A DNA stretch of 64,000 nt from Nocardioides salarius (GCF_016907435.1 NZ_JAFBBZ010000001.1:1798001-1862000); one strand, 5' to 3'; shown: positions 17,820 through 26,833, numbered from the stretch's first letter. Numbers and translations: made by a program. The notes: generated by a model not told the origin, from the sequence alone.

Positions 17820-18412
17820 TCCGCTGCCCGCCTTCCTGCGAACGCCCGTCCGAGGGTCACCTCGTCGGCGTACTCGAGGTCCCCACCCACCGGCAGTCCA
17901 CTCGCCAACCGGGTCACGCGCAAGTCCATCACCTTCAGCATCCGGGTGAGGTAGGTCGCCGTGGCCTCGCCCTCGAGGTTGGGGTCGGTGGCCAGGATGA
18001 CCTCGGTGACCACCCCGTCGGCCAACCGCGTCATCAGCTCGCGGATGCGCAGCTGGTCGGGGCCGATGCCGTCGATCGGGCTGATCGCGCCGCCCAGCAC
18101 GTGGTAGCGGCCGCGGTACTCGCGGGTGCGCTCGATGGCGACGACGTCCTTGTACTCCTCGACCACGCACAGCACCGCCGGGTCCCGGCGCGGGTCACGA
18201 CAGATCCGGCACTGCTCGTCCTCGGAGACGTTGAAGCACACCGAGCAGAACTTGACCTTGGCCTTGACCTCGAGCAGCACGTCGGCCAGGCGGCGTACGT
18301 CGACGGGGTCGGCCTGCAGCAGGTGGAACGCGATGCGCTGGGCACTCTTCGGCCCGACCCCGGGCAGGCGCCCGAGCTCGTCGATGAGGTCCTGGACGAC
18401 GCCTTCGTACAA
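17816..18412 (-). CDS. recR: Recombination protein RecR
   Basis: This 198-aa protein has the N-terminal HhH region ([24 protein letters not shown]), a four-cysteine zinc finger ([16 protein letters not shown]) and a TOPRIM domain ([41 protein letters not shown]). With RecO and RecF it loads RecA at gaps. Length is standard. It is 11 bp downstream of the ebfC-like gene and coupled to the DUF5063 gene, the usual dnaX-ebfC-recR order. Confidence 0.97.
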   Translation of the reverse strand: MYEGVVQDLIDELGRLPGVGPKSAQRIAFHLLQADPVDVRRLADVLLEVKAKVKFCSVCFNVSEDEQCRICRDPRRDPAVLCVVEEYKDVVAIERTREYRGRYHVLGGAISPIDGIGPDQLRIRELMTRLADGVVTEVILATDPNLEGEATATYLTRMLKVMDLRVTRLASGLPVGGDLEYADEVTLGRAFAGRRAAE

Positions 18413-18423
18413 GGTCGCGCGCC

Positions 18424-18816
18424 CTAGAAGCCGAGCTGGCCGGGCAGGCCGCCCGGAGCGCCGCCGCCGGGCATCCCACCGCCGGCGAGCGGGCCGAGCG
18501 CCTCGCCGGCCATGGTGTCGGCCTGCGCCTTCGCGTCGCGGTAGGCCGCGACGATCATGTCGCCCAGGTCGCTGAGGTCGTCGGCGTCGCTGCCGTCGAA
18601 GCCGCCCGCCTTGATGTCGACGCCGACGAGCTCGCCGACCCCGTTGACCCGCACGGTCACGGCGCCGCCGGCGACGGTGCCCTCGACCTCTGCCTCGGCC
18701 AGACGCTCCTGGGCCTGCTGGAGCTGCTCCTGCATCTGCTGGGCCTGCTGCAGCAGCGCGTTCATGTCGAGGCCGCCGCCTGCGCCGCCGAGCGCCTCGA
18801 AGGGGTTCTGGCTCAT
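18424..18816 (-). CDS. YbaB/EbfC family nucleoid-associated protein
   Basis: This 130-aa protein has the family core: a coiled-coil helix [29 protein letters not shown], the beta strands [16 protein letters not shown], and a C-terminal helix [20 protein letters not shown]. It ends in a Gly/Pro tail. EbfC proteins are dimeric DNA-binding tweezers of the nucleoid. Start ATG 18816 is chosen for the AGAGGTGA ribosome site 4-5 bp upstream; the longer frame upstream is Thr/Pro-rich shadow. It lies between dnaX and recR, the typical order. Confidence 0.93.
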   Translation of the reverse strand: MSQNPFEALGGAGGGLDMNALLQQAQQMQEQLQQAQERLAEAEVEGTVAGGAVTVRVNGVGELVGVDIKAGGFDGSDADDLSDLGDMIVAAYRDAKAQADTMAGEALGPLAGGGMPGGGAPGGLPGQLGF

Positions 18817-18937
18817 GGGGTCACCTCTGGGTGTCGTGGATCTGGCTGTCGTGGGTCTGGGTCGTGGATTCGCGGTGGGTGGTGCGGGATGTGCCCAGTG
18901 TGTCGTGCGGTCGCTCACCCGGCGGGTGCTGGGCCGC

Positions 18938-21271
18938 TCACTGGTGACGGATCTCCTCGATGACGCGCGCCCCGAGCTCTCGCTCGAGCAGGGCGGCGCC
19001 GCCGAGCGTCTCGTCGTCCGCGTCGAGGTCGTCGGGGTGCGCGTCGGCATCGGCGGCCCGGAGGTCGTCGGAGCGTGCGATGTCGGCACCGCCGACGCGG
19101 GTCTGCTGGATGGCGCCGCGGGCGGCCGCGATCGAGCCCGGGCCGGCCTGCGGGCGCTGGGCCGGGGCCGTCGGGGCCGCGTCCGGCGGCGGGGTGCCCG
19201 GCTCGCCGGGGTCGTCGTCGGGCGGCGCCTCGTCGAGCCAGGCCGGCGGTCGCTCCTGGGCCGGCGCCGGGGTCTCGGGGACGGGCGGCTGCCCGAGCGG
19301 GCCGGGCTGCCCCTCGGGTGCGCCCTGCTGCTGGGGCTGCTGCGACCGCTGGGGCTGCTGGGGCTGCTGCGGCTGCTGCGGCTGCACCGGGGAGGCCGCG
19401 GGTTCGGCCGGCGGGGCGGCGGGCGCGGCCTGGCGCGTCACCACCGGCGCGGTGTCGGGCGAGGCGCCGGGGTCGACGATCGTCTCGATGCGCCAGTCGG
19501 AGCCGACCACGTCGATCGCGGCCTGGCGCACGATCTCGGCGCTGCCGTTGCCGTCGAAGGAGTCGCGAGCGCCCGCGTTGGCGAAACCGAGGGTGAGCGT
19601 CTTGGCGTCGACGGCCACCACCTGGGCGTTCTGCGTCAGGTGGATCCAGGTGACCCGGCGCCGAACCTTGGTGGCCTCGACGATGTCGGGCCACAGGCGG
19701 CGTACCTCGACCAGGCTGAGCGCGCCCGGCTCGGGCGTCGAGGCGGCGGCCTGCTGCGGGGGCGCCTGCTGCTGGGCCGGGGCCTGCTGGGCCGGGGCCT
19801 GCTGGGTCGGCGCAGGGGCCGACCGCGGGGGCGTCTCCTGCGGGGGCGTCTCTGGCGGCGATGACGGGTGGGCGGCAGGCTGGGGGTCGGGCTGGGCGGC
19901 CGGCTGGGAGGCGACCGGCGCGGGCGCCGGGACGGGTTCGGGCGCCGGCTCGGCGTGCGGGGCGGTGGCGGACGGCGCGACCGCCGCGCCGGCGGGGGCC
20001 TCGGCGACCTGGTCGGGTGCCCGGGTCGACGACGCCGGCGCCGGGCGGTCCTGCGCCGGGACCTGGGTCTGCGGACGCGCGGGCGCGCTGGCCGGCAGCC
20101 CCGAGACCGACATCCGCTTCTCGATGCGGTCGAGGCGGGCGGTCAGGCCGTCGGTGGAGTGGTCGGCGCCCGGCAGCAGCACCCGCGCACAGATCAGCTC
20201 GAGGAGCAGCCGGGGCGCCGTCGCCCCGCGCATCTCGGTCAGGCCGGCGGCCACGTGGTCGGCGGCCCTGGTCAGCTCGGCCGCGCCGAACCGGGCGGCC
20301 TGGGCCACCAGCCGCTCGCCGGCGTCCTCGCTGACGTCGATCAGCCCGGTGGCCGGGGCGTCGGGCACCGCGGCCACGATGACCAGGTCACGCAGCCGGC
20401 GCAGCAGGTCCTCGGTGAAGCGGCGCGGGTCCTGCCCGGTCTCGATGACCTTGTCGACCACCCCGAAGACGGCCGCGCCGTCACCGGCCGCGAAGGCGTC
20501 GACGACCTCGTCGAGCAGCGAGTCGGGGGTGTAGCCGAGCAGCCCGGTGGCCAGGGCGTGGGTCACGCCGTCGGCACCGGCGCCTCCGAGCAGCTGGTCG
20601 AGCACCGACAGGGAGTCGCGCGCGGAGCCCGCCCCGGCACGCACCACCAGCGGCAGCGCCGCCTGTTCGATCGGCACGCCCTCGAGCTCGCACAGCTCGG
20701 AGAGGTAGGACGACAGCAGGCGGGGCGGGATCAGCCGGAACGGGTAGTGGTGGGTGCGCGAGCGGATGGTCGGCAGCACCTTGTCGGGCTCGGTCGTGGC
20801 GAAGATGAAGCGCAGGTGGGGCGGGGGCTCCTCGACGAGCTTGAGCAGGGCGTTGAAGCCCTGCGTGGTCACCATGTGGGCCTCGTCGATGATGTAGACC
20901 TTGTAACGGCTGCGCACCGGCGCGAAGAACGCCTTCTCGCGCAGGTCGCGGGCGTCGTCGACGCCGCCGTGGCTGGCCGCGTCGATCTCGATCACGTCGA
21001 TCGAGCCCGGGCCGCCCCGGGCCAGGTCGCGGCAGCTGTCGCACTCCCCGCAGGGGTCGGCGACCGGGGCCTGCTCGCAGTTCAGCGCCCGCGCGAGGAT
21101 GCGCGCCGACGTGGTCTTGCCGCAGCCTCGCGGCCCGGAGAAGAGGTAGGCGTGGTTGACCCGGTTGTTGGCGAGCGCGGCACGCAGCGGCTCGGTGACG
21201 TGGTCCTGCCCGATGACCTCCGAGAACGTCTCGGGCCGGTAGCGGCGGTACAGGGCGAGGGGGGACTCCAC
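18938..21271 (-). CDS. dnaX: DNA polymerase III subunit gamma/tau
   Basis: This 777-aa clamp-loader ATPase begins ESPLALYRRYRPETFSEVIGQ. Walker A is GPRGCGKT (46-53), the zinc cysteines are C65, C74, C77 and C80, and Walker B is VYIIDEAHM. The sensor region ATTEPDKVLPTIRSR follows. Domain III ends near residue 380. A long Pro/Ala/Gln-rich linker (PQQ and QQPQQPQQ runs) comes next, then a tau-like C-terminal domain (~520-600) and an acidic tail. GTG start. I did not find an obvious slippery sequence for a gamma product. The SRP RNA gene lies just upstream on the same strand. Confidence 0.96.
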   Translation of the reverse strand: MESPLALYRRYRPETFSEVIGQDHVTEPLRAALANNRVNHAYLFSGPRGCGKTTSARILARALNCEQAPVADPCGECDSCRDLARGGPGSIDVIEIDAASHGGVDDARDLREKAFFAPVRSRYKVYIIDEAHMVTTQGFNALLKLVEEPPPHLRFIFATTEPDKVLPTIRSRTHHYPFRLIPPRLLSSYLSELCELEGVPIEQAALPLVVRAGAGSARDSLSVLDQLLGGAGADGVTHALATGLLGYTPDSLLDEVVDAFAAGDGAAVFGVVDKVIETGQDPRRFTEDLLRRLRDLVIVAAVPDAPATGLIDVSEDAGERLVAQAARFGAAELTRAADHVAAGLTEMRGATAPRLLLELICARVLLPGADHSTDGLTARLDRIEKRMSVSGLPASAPARPQTQVPAQDRPAPASSTRAPDQVAEAPAGAAVAPSATAPHAEPAPEPVPAPAPVASQPAAQPDPQPAAHPSSPPETPPQETPPRSAPAPTQQAPAQQAPAQQQAPPQQAAASTPEPGALSLVEVRRLWPDIVEATKVRRRVTWIHLTQNAQVVAVDAKTLTLGFANAGARDSFDGNGSAEIVRQAAIDVVGSDWRIETIVDPGASPDTAPVVTRQAAPAAPPAEPAASPVQPQQPQQPQQPQRSQQPQQQGAPEGQPGPLGQPPVPETPAPAQERPPAWLDEAPPDDDPGEPGTPPPDAAPTAPAQRPQAGPGSIAAARGAIQQTRVGGADIARSDDLRAADADAHPDDLDADDETLGGAALLERELGARVIEEIRHQ

Positions 21272-21365
21272 ACGACGACCCTAACCAGCAGGTCCGACAG
21301 TGGCCATCGCCAGGAGGGGACCTGGGGAGGACACCGCGCCGGCCACCCGCGTCCGGGCATGAAAA

Positions 21366-21453
21366 GGCCCCCCGCGCACCCGACAGAGCTCGCTGACCCT
21401 TGCTGCCTCTCGGCCCTGGGGGAGTTGGGCAAGATGCCGCCACACGGGGGGTT
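21366..21453 (-). ncRNA. ffs: Signal recognition particle RNA, bacterial small type
   Basis: On the minus strand a CCCCCC 5' end (21451-21446) pairs with a GGGGGG 3' end (21373-21368), followed by CCTTTTC as terminator. The apical part carries the conserved SRP core around GGCCGAGAGGCAGCAAGG, including the asymmetric loop GCAGCAAGG and a GAGA tetraloop. Length of ~88 nt and the position between dnaX and tRNA-Ser are typical of actinobacteria. Together with its promoter it accounts for most of the 353-bp gap between dnaX and the tRNA; I see no gene in the rest. Confidence 0.88.
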
Positions 21454-21459
21454 GGCCCG

Positions 21460-21489
21460 AGTGTAGGCGAGGGGGCCGGAGCCCTCCAA
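21460..21489 (-). promoter_or_regulatory. Promoter of the SRP RNA
   Basis: -35 TTGGAG (21489-21484), an 18-bp spacer and -10 TACACT (21465-21460). The predicted start is the A at about 21453, matching the RNA 5' end. Confidence 0.65.
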
Positions 21490-21624
21490 CACGAGGTCGT
21501 CGCCGAGGTCGTCCCAGAGGTGGTCGCAGCGCCCGCACGCGTGCTGTCAGCGGGGGTGGCCCGGCGACAGCGGGTGGCCGGGGCGATTTCGCCGCCTCCC
21601 GGGGGCACCGGTACGCTCCTCGGC

Positions 21625-21712
21625 GGAGGATTCGCCTAGTGGCCTATGGCGCTCGCTTGGAAAGCGGGTTGGGTTAACGCCCTCAGGGGTTCGAATCCCC
21701 TATCCTCCGCCA
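21625..21712 (+). tRNA. tRNA-Ser (anticodon GGA)
   Basis: Class II tRNA. The acceptor GGAGGAT pairs with ATCCTCC. The anticodon stem CTCGC/GCGGG has loop TTGGAAA (anticodon GGA). A long variable arm follows (around TTGGGTTAACGCCCTCA), with T-arm GGGGTTCGAATCCCC, discriminator G and an encoded CCA. A TACGCT box lies 8 bp upstream. Confidence 0.96.
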
Positions 21713-21801
21713 CTCGAACGGCGTCGGCCCCCGGGCCGGCGCCGTTCGCGCGTCTCGACCGGCCCGGACGGCCCGGACGGCCCGGCCCCGCGGAGCCAGC
21801 G

Positions 21802-21862
21802 GAGGTACGGGCCGGGTCAGCGCGAGATCTGGGCCGGGTCAGCGCGAGGTACGGGCCGGGTC
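21802..21862 (-). repeat. 22-bp repeat array 2 (core GACCCGGCCC on minus strand, three units)
   Basis: Cores (GGGCCGGGTC on the plus strand) at 21809, 21831 and 21853 are spaced exactly 22 bp. One unit encodes the last residues of the mycosin and the next supplies its TGA stop (21841-21839). Same unit and same sense orientation as array 1 at 12015-12075. Upstream of it lies a GGCCCGGAC microrepeat (21763-21790). Confidence 0.8.
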
Positions 21863-23176
21863 GCGGCGGGCGAGGACGGGGCGCAGCACCAGCGCCAGCA
21901 GCAGCGCTCCCCCGCCCAGCACACCCCACCACACGGCGTCGTCGCGCACGCTCGCGAGCAGGTCGGGCTCGGGCACCGGGGCGGTGGCGGGCTCGGCGTC
22001 GGCGACCGACCGGGGGGCCTCGGGGGCGGGCGGGCCCAGGCCGCGGGCGAGGGCCTCGTCGGCGCGCACCACCCCGGCGCCGCGCGTCGGCGAGCGTACG
22101 TCGGCGCGACCGTCGGCCGCGGGCAGCAGCCGGTCGAGGACCTGCTCGGGGGTGTCGTCGGGGTAGGCCGACATCAGCAGGGCGACCACGCCGGTGACCT
22201 GCGCGGCCGCCCACGAGGTGGAGACCGAGTCGACGCCGCAGGTGCCGCCGTTGAGCCCCACCGACACCCCGCCGACGGTGGGGGCGGCGACGTCGATGGC
22301 GCTGCTGCGCAGCACCCCGGCGTCGGGGGCGTCCGGGGCGTCGCCGACGGCCGCGACCCCGAGCACGTGCTCGCCCCGGCCGTCGCCCGCCCCGGCGGGA
22401 TGCACCTGCGAGGCGGCGTCCTCGCCGGGCGTGGCCACGGCCAGCTCGTCGGGCAGCGGGTCGGCCTCGTCGACCGGTCGGTCGCCCGACTCGGCGACCA
22501 CGACGACGCCCGCGCGCCACAGCGCCTCGACCGCCGCGTCGATGCGCGGCTCGGGCGGGACGGCGACGGAGACGTTCACGACGTCCACGACGGGCCGAGC
22601 GCCGCCGACGCGACGCACCTGCGCCAGGACGTGCTCCAGGCCCTCGGCGACCCGCACCGCCAGCGGCCCCGCCTGGCCCTCCTGCGGGCTGAACGCGTCG
22701 AGCACCCGCACGTCGACCAGGCGCGCGCCCGGGGCCACGCCGACCGCGTCACCGTCGGGGCGCGGCGGCGCGGCGACCAGGCCGGCGACGACGGTGCCGT
22801 GCGGGTCGACCGGCTCGCCGTCCGGCCCGTACGACGCCACGCCGGGCGCCGCGGGCAGCCCCGCGCGTGGTGCGATGCCGGTGTCGACCACGGCGACGGT
22901 CACGCCCTCGCCGGGGAGCACGCCGCGGCGGCGCAGCACCTCGTGCGCCGCGGGCACCCCCATCGCCTCCAGCGCCCGGCTCGGGCCGGCGAACGGGCCC
23001 ACCTCGGGGTCCTCGGCGGCCACCTCGGTGCAGGACCTGGTCTCGGGCGCGGCGCCACCGACCGCGGCGGCCGGTGCAGCAGCGCCTGCCGCCAGCGCGA
23101 GGAGGGTCAGCGCCCCCACCGCCGCCGAGGCCGCTGAGGCCGCCGCGGGCACCCTCCGGCCGGCCCGGCCGTTCAC
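21839..23176 (-). CDS. mycP: Type VII secretion-associated subtilisin-like serine protease (mycosin)
   Basis: This 445-aa protein has a signal peptide (residues ~8-40), a subtilase domain with D98 (VAVVDTGI), H126 (DPHGTVVAG) and S321 (STSWAAAQVTG), and a C-terminal membrane anchor (~410-432) with a short Arg-rich tail. This is the mycosin layout, extracytoplasmic and tethered. The stretch that normally holds the oxyanion asparagine (AAGN in mycosins) reads VVVVAESGD, with Asp at 232. GTG start overlapping the eccB stop (GTGA). It is the last gene of the ESX operon; mycosins stabilise the secretion complex and cleave substrates. Confidence 0.92.
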   Translation of the reverse strand: MNGRAGRRVPAAASAASAAVGALTLLALAAGAAAPAAAVGGAAPETRSCTEVAAEDPEVGPFAGPSRALEAMGVPAAHEVLRRRGVLPGEGVTVAVVDTGIAPRAGLPAAPGVASYGPDGEPVDPHGTVVAGLVAAPPRPDGDAVGVAPGARLVDVRVLDAFSPQEGQAGPLAVRVAEGLEHVLAQVRRVGGARPVVDVVNVSVAVPPEPRIDAAVEALWRAGVVVVAESGDRPVDEADPLPDELAVATPGEDAASQVHPAGAGDGRGEHVLGVAAVGDAPDAPDAGVLRSSAIDVAAPTVGGVSVGLNGGTCGVDSVSTSWAAAQVTGVVALLMSAYPDDTPEQVLDRLLPAADGRADVRSPTRGAGVVRADEALARGLGPPAPEAPRSVADAEPATAPVPEPDLLASVRDDAVWWGVLGGGALLLALVLRPVLARRDPARTSR

Positions 23177-24654
23177 CCGCAGCCCTCGCCGGAGCCGGCG
23201 TCACGGTCGGGCGGGCAGAGCGCGGCCTCCTGGGACAGCGCGACACCGGTCTCGAAGAGCTCGAGCCAGGTGTCGGGCACCAGCACCGGGGCGTAGGAGC
23301 CGTAGCCCAGCAGGGTCGGCGTCTCGGCGCCGACCAGTGCGTTGGCGCGGCCCTTCTGGTCGACGGCCCAGCGGCTGTCGCTCTCGACGTCGTCCCACCC
23401 GCCGCTCATCACGTAGGCGCCCCCGCCGGGCTCGACCTCGACCTCGCGCCGGTCGTCGGCGAGGCCCTCGGCCGCGGCCTCGCCGACGGGGTCGACGGCG
23501 ACCTGGGCCCGCGGCACCTCCCCCGCCGCGGTCTCCAGCAGGGCGCAGTGCTCGCCGGGCTCGTCGTCGAGCACGTCCTCGGGCCAGCGGTTGGCGGCGA
23601 CCAGCGACGAGCCGTCGCTGCCGGAGGGCAGCTCGGCCAGCTCCTGCGGCAGCCGCCCACCCGGCAGCTCGGAGGCGGCGAGCACCTGCAGGGCGAACTC
23701 GTCGAGCAGCTCGGCGCCGTCGGTGGTGACCAGGTAGCCGCCCCCGCCGTCGTCGACCACGTAGTCGCCGACGCGCCCCTCGCCGCCGGGCAGCGGGTCG
23801 CCCAGGCCGGGCACGTCGAAGCTGCCGGCGTCGAGGTCGCCGCCACGGGGGAAGAGCGCCAGCCACTCGCCGGGCACCTTGACCGCCGAGTCGAGCAGCG
23901 GCAGGTCGAGCGCCGCCAGGAAGGCGTTGCGCTGCGAGCGACCGGGCATCGTGAGCGCGTAGCGGTAGGCCTCGGTCTCCTGGCCGGTCCGCTCGGCGGT
24001 GCCCACGACCCAGTACGCCGCGTCGCTGGGGCTGCGGGTCGCGACCTTGACCAGGAACGCGGTGCCGGGGGCGGCGCTGACCCCGGGGCTCTCGCCGAGC
24101 CACACCTTGACCCCCAGCCCGTCGCCGGTGCAGGCGCTCCAGCCGGTCTCGACCAGGGAGCCGGTGCCGGCGAGCCGGGCCGGGGCGTCGAGGATGCCGA
24201 TGTCCTCGCCCAGCGGACGCGTCTCGATGGTCTCCTGGGAGACGATGCGCGGCTCGAGGCCCTCGGCTCCGAGGATCAGGTGGGCGGAGGTGATGTTGAG
24301 GACCGGGCGCAGGAGGGGGCCGTCGTCCCCGTCCCCGCTCCCGTCCTCGCCGTCCTGGCCGTCCTGGCCGTCCTGGCCGGCGGAGTCGTCGTCGAGGATG
24401 ACGTACGCCGCCCCCTGCTCCTTGCTGATCACCAGACCCGGCTCGTCCCAGTCGGTGGGGGCGTTGTCGGTGAACACGCCCGTGATCGCCGCGCCGGCCA
24501 CCAGCAGCACACCCAGCGCCACGCCGCCCACGATGGTCCGGCCGGGTCGCGCCGGCTCGACCTCGCGGCCGCCGGGGGCCCCGGAGACGAACGCCGTCAC
24601 CAGGCGGCGCCTGCTGAAGGCGTGCGCCTCGACGAGGTCGCGCTTGGTGGCCAC
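23173..24654 (-). CDS. eccB: Type VII secretion protein EccB
   Basis: This 493-aa protein has a cytoplasmic N-terminus starting ATKRDLVEAHAFSRRRLVTAFVSG, the family hallmark, one membrane helix (~39-61) and a large periplasmic domain with cysteine pairs (SACTGDG, EHCALLE, ALCPPD, GEGCG). An insertion of (GQD)n at ~100-110 encoded by 9-bp repeats sits after the first periplasmic strand. EccB forms the periplasmic dimer of the ESX complex. GTG 24654 is used because it lies at the conserved N-terminus and just after the eccD stop. The longer frame is shadow sequence inside eccD. Confidence 0.94.
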   Translation of the reverse strand: MATKRDLVEAHAFSRRRLVTAFVSGAPGGREVEPARPGRTIVGGVALGVLLVAGAAITGVFTDNAPTDWDEPGLVISKEQGAAYVILDDDSAGQDGQDGQDGEDGSGDGDDGPLLRPVLNITSAHLILGAEGLEPRIVSQETIETRPLGEDIGILDAPARLAGTGSLVETGWSACTGDGLGVKVWLGESPGVSAAPGTAFLVKVATRSPSDAAYWVVGTAERTGQETEAYRYALTMPGRSQRNAFLAALDLPLLDSAVKVPGEWLALFPRGGDLDAGSFDVPGLGDPLPGGEGRVGDYVVDDGGGGYLVTTDGAELLDEFALQVLAASELPGGRLPQELAELPSGSDGSSLVAANRWPEDVLDDEPGEHCALLETAAGEVPRAQVAVDPVGEAAAEGLADDRREVEVEPGGGAYVMSGGWDDVESDSRWAVDQKGRANALVGAETPTLLGYGSYAPVLVPDTWLELFETGVALSQEAALCPPDRDAGSGEGCG

Positions 24655-24656
24655 GC

Positions 24657-26051
24657 TCAGCCCGCGATCGCCGAGAACACGCCGGTGGCGAGCAGGGCCA
24701 GCGGCACCAGGGCCAGCAGGCACAGGCTCTCGGCGACGTCGCCCAGGCGTCCGCGGCGCACCGACGGCGGGCCGGGCAGCAGCGTGACGGCCAGCAGCAC
24801 CGCCCCCGCGCTCGCGAGCACCAGCGCGGTCGTGGGTCGCCACTGCGGCTGCAACCACAGCAGCGCGACCGCGACCGAGGCGAGCCCGGCGATGCCGGCG
24901 ACCAGGCCGACCAGGACCTCGCTCCCGGCGCGGTACTGGCGGGTGCGCAGCATCACCACGCCGCAGCAGACCAGCGCCAGCATGGTGCCGGAGAGACCGA
25001 GGTCGACGGCGACCGGGGCGACCAGCACCAGCAGCAGCCCGACGGTCGCGGTGATGGCCAGCAGGATCTCGTGGGCCAGCCGGGCCTCGCGGCCGACCTG
25101 GTCGGGGTCGACGTCGTCGGGGTCGGCGGTGATGTCGGCGGTGCTGTAGATCTGCTCCACCCGGGCCCCCGTCATCCCCAGCGCCAGCCACGGGAAGAGG
25201 CTGCCCATCAGCACGACGAGCACGAGCAGGGTCGCCAGCAGCACGCCCACGTCGACGCCGCCGCCGGCTCGCAGCACCAGCCCGACCACGCAGAACGCGG
25301 CGCCGACGACCACCGGGGGCAGCACCAGGGCGCGGCCGTCGCCGAGGCCGAGCAGCGCGACCAGCCCCGCCAGGACCGCACCGAGCCCCCCAGCGGCCAC
25401 GGCCGCACCGGAGAGGTCGCCCGGCCCGGCGGTGCCCAGGGGCGCGCTGTCGAGGGCGAGCAGCAGCCCCGCGACAGCGGCGTACGCCGTGGCCATCCAG
25501 GCGACCGCGACGGCGGCCTCGGGCTCGCCCTGCGCCCGGGACAGCACCACCGAGCCCGCCACCAGCACCGCGGCGACGACGCCCGCCGCGCTGCCGGCCA
25601 GCACCGTGTCGCTCTGCACCAGCAGCGCGGCGGCGCCCATCGCCATCAGCAGCCCCGCCGCACCCAGCGCCGTGAGCCGCCCAGACGCCGGCGACCAGGG
25701 GCGCAGGTCGCGCTCGACGACGTCGGTCATCGCCTCGACCACGTCGTCGTAGACCCGGGGCGCCGGGTCGTCGACCCCCGCGGTGACGGCGAGCAGGGCG
25801 CCGTCCTCGACCCCCTGGACCACCAGTCCGGCGTCGGTGGCCAGGAGCCGACCCTCGGCCGTGCGCACCCGGTAGCCGCCGTGCACCGTCATCGGGTCGA
25901 GGAGCCCCACGCTGCGGGCCAGCTCGGGGACCATCTCGGCCAGCGGCACCGCGCCGGGCAGGACCAGGTCGACGCGGCGGCTGCCGGAGGCGACGGTCAC
26001 GCGCACCAGGGCGGTGGCGCTCGCGGGCGCCGGGCTCATCTGGGGGCTCAT
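24657..26051 (-). CDS. eccD: Type VII secretion integral membrane protein EccD (copy 1)
   Basis: This 464-aa protein has an N-terminal ubiquitin-like domain (~15-95: TALVRVTVASGSRRVDLVLPGAVPLAEMVPELA) followed by about eleven membrane segments from residue ~130 to the end. In characterised ESX complexes two EccD molecules per protomer line the membrane vestibule. It overlaps nothing but is only a few bases from eccB, and follows a hairpin after the esx genes. A second EccD-like gene lies at 26982-28352. Confidence 0.92.
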   Translation of the reverse strand: MSPQMSPAPASATALVRVTVASGSRRVDLVLPGAVPLAEMVPELARSVGLLDPMTVHGGYRVRTAEGRLLATDAGLVVQGVEDGALLAVTAGVDDPAPRVYDDVVEAMTDVVERDLRPWSPASGRLTALGAAGLLMAMGAAALLVQSDTVLAGSAAGVVAAVLVAGSVVLSRAQGEPEAAVAVAWMATAYAAVAGLLLALDSAPLGTAGPGDLSGAAVAAGGLGAVLAGLVALLGLGDGRALVLPPVVVGAAFCVVGLVLRAGGGVDVGVLLATLLVLVVLMGSLFPWLALGMTGARVEQIYSTADITADPDDVDPDQVGREARLAHEILLAITATVGLLLVLVAPVAVDLGLSGTMLALVCCGVVMLRTRQYRAGSEVLVGLVAGIAGLASVAVALLWLQPQWRPTTALVLASAGAVLLAVTLLPGPPSVRRGRLGDVAESLCLLALVPLALLATGVFSAIAG

Positions 26052-26106
26052 CTCGTCTCCCTCACCGGGGGTGTCGACCGGACGGTGATGCTACTGCGCC
26101 ACGGCG

Positions 26107-26142
26107 CCAGGGGGCCGGCACCTCGCGGTGCCGGCCCCCTGG
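26107..26142 (-). terminator. Strong intercistronic hairpin between esx genes and eccD
   Basis: Perfect 16-bp stem (26107-26122 with 26127-26142) with a 4-nt loop, without a U-tract, located between the esx stop (26168) and the eccD start (26051). It probably attenuates transcription or stabilises the 3' end of the esx mRNA. Confidence 0.7.
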
Positions 26143-26167
26143 TCGTGGGATCGTGCTCGGCGCTGGA

Positions 26168-26464
26168 TCAGCCGTTGAACAGAGATGCGCCGCGCTGGTC
26201 GGCCGAGCGGTAGTCCTGGTTGGCCTGCGAGACCGCCAGGCTCGTCTTCTGCAGCAGGTCCTTCATCTCGAGGATCGCCTGGTCCCACTTGGCCTTGGCG
26301 ACCGTGTAGGAGTCCTTGGCGTTGCCGACCCAGGCGCCCTTGAGCTCCTTGAGGTCGTCCTCGAGGCGGTTCATGCGGTCCTCGATCTGCTTGACCCCGG
26401 TGGCGAGGTCGCTCGCGCCGGTGTCGAGGCCGGCGTGGTTGACGCGGATGCCGTCGTTCATCAT
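26168..26464 (-). CDS. WXG100 family type VII secretion target (EsxA/EsxB-like 1)
   Basis: This 98-aa helical hairpin protein has the turn motif W45-V-G47 (ELKGAWVGNAKDSY) between two amphipathic helices, and a C-terminal Y85-RSA-D89 that fits the YxxxD/E secretion signal. The start could be either of two adjacent ATGs (26464 or 26461); GGAGAAC lies just upstream. It is 42 bp after the partner gene and is predicted to form an Esx heterodimer with it and be exported by this ESX machine. Confidence 0.93.
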   Translation of the reverse strand: MMNDGIRVNHAGLDTGASDLATGVKQIEDRMNRLEDDLKELKGAWVGNAKDSYTVAKAKWDQAILEMKDLLQKTSLAVSQANQDYRSADQRGASLFNG

Positions 26465-26506
26465 CGGTTGTTCTCCTGGTCCGTGGAAGGTGGGTCGAGG
26501 GGTGGC

Positions 26507-26833
26507 TCAGCCGTTGGGCAGCTGGCCCAGGCTGTTCTGCAGCGACGTCATGGCCGAGGACTGGGAGTCGTCGGTGGCCATGTTGTCCTTCTCGGTGGTG
26601 ACCAGGTTCGACTCGAACTCGTTGAGGGCGCTGACGATCTTCTGCTGCTTCTCGCCCCAGGCCATCGCCAGCGTCTGGAAGGCCACCGACCCCTGCCCGC
26701 CCCACTGCGCGCGCATCGACTCGACGTTGCCCATCAGGTTCTTGCTGATGGCGTCGAACTCGCCGCGCGCCTGCGCGACCATGCCGGCCGCGCGGCTGAG
26801 GGTCTTCTCGCCCTGTCCGTACTCGTTGCTCAT
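26507..26833 (-). CDS. WXG100 family type VII secretion target (EsxA/EsxB-like 2)
   Basis: This 108-aa helix-turn-helix protein has W44-G-G46 (RAQWGGQGSVAF) between two long helices. No YxxxD/E is visible at its C-terminus (SLQNSLGQLPNG), so it is likely the partner that lacks the signal. The start ATG 26833 follows GAGGAGCAGG. The 148-bp gap to eccD2 upstream is lower in G+C and may hold the esx promoter. Confidence 0.93.
   Translation of the reverse strand: MSNEYGQGEKTLSRAAGMVAQARGEFDAISKNLMGNVESMRAQWGGQGSVAFQTLAMAWGEKQQKIVSALNEFESNLVTTEKDNMATDDSQSSAMTSLQNSLGQLPNG

Noticed and set aside
18938..19860. Programmed frameshift for a short gamma form of DnaX
   Set aside because: I found no A-rich slippery heptamer with a following stem-loop in this GC-rich gene.
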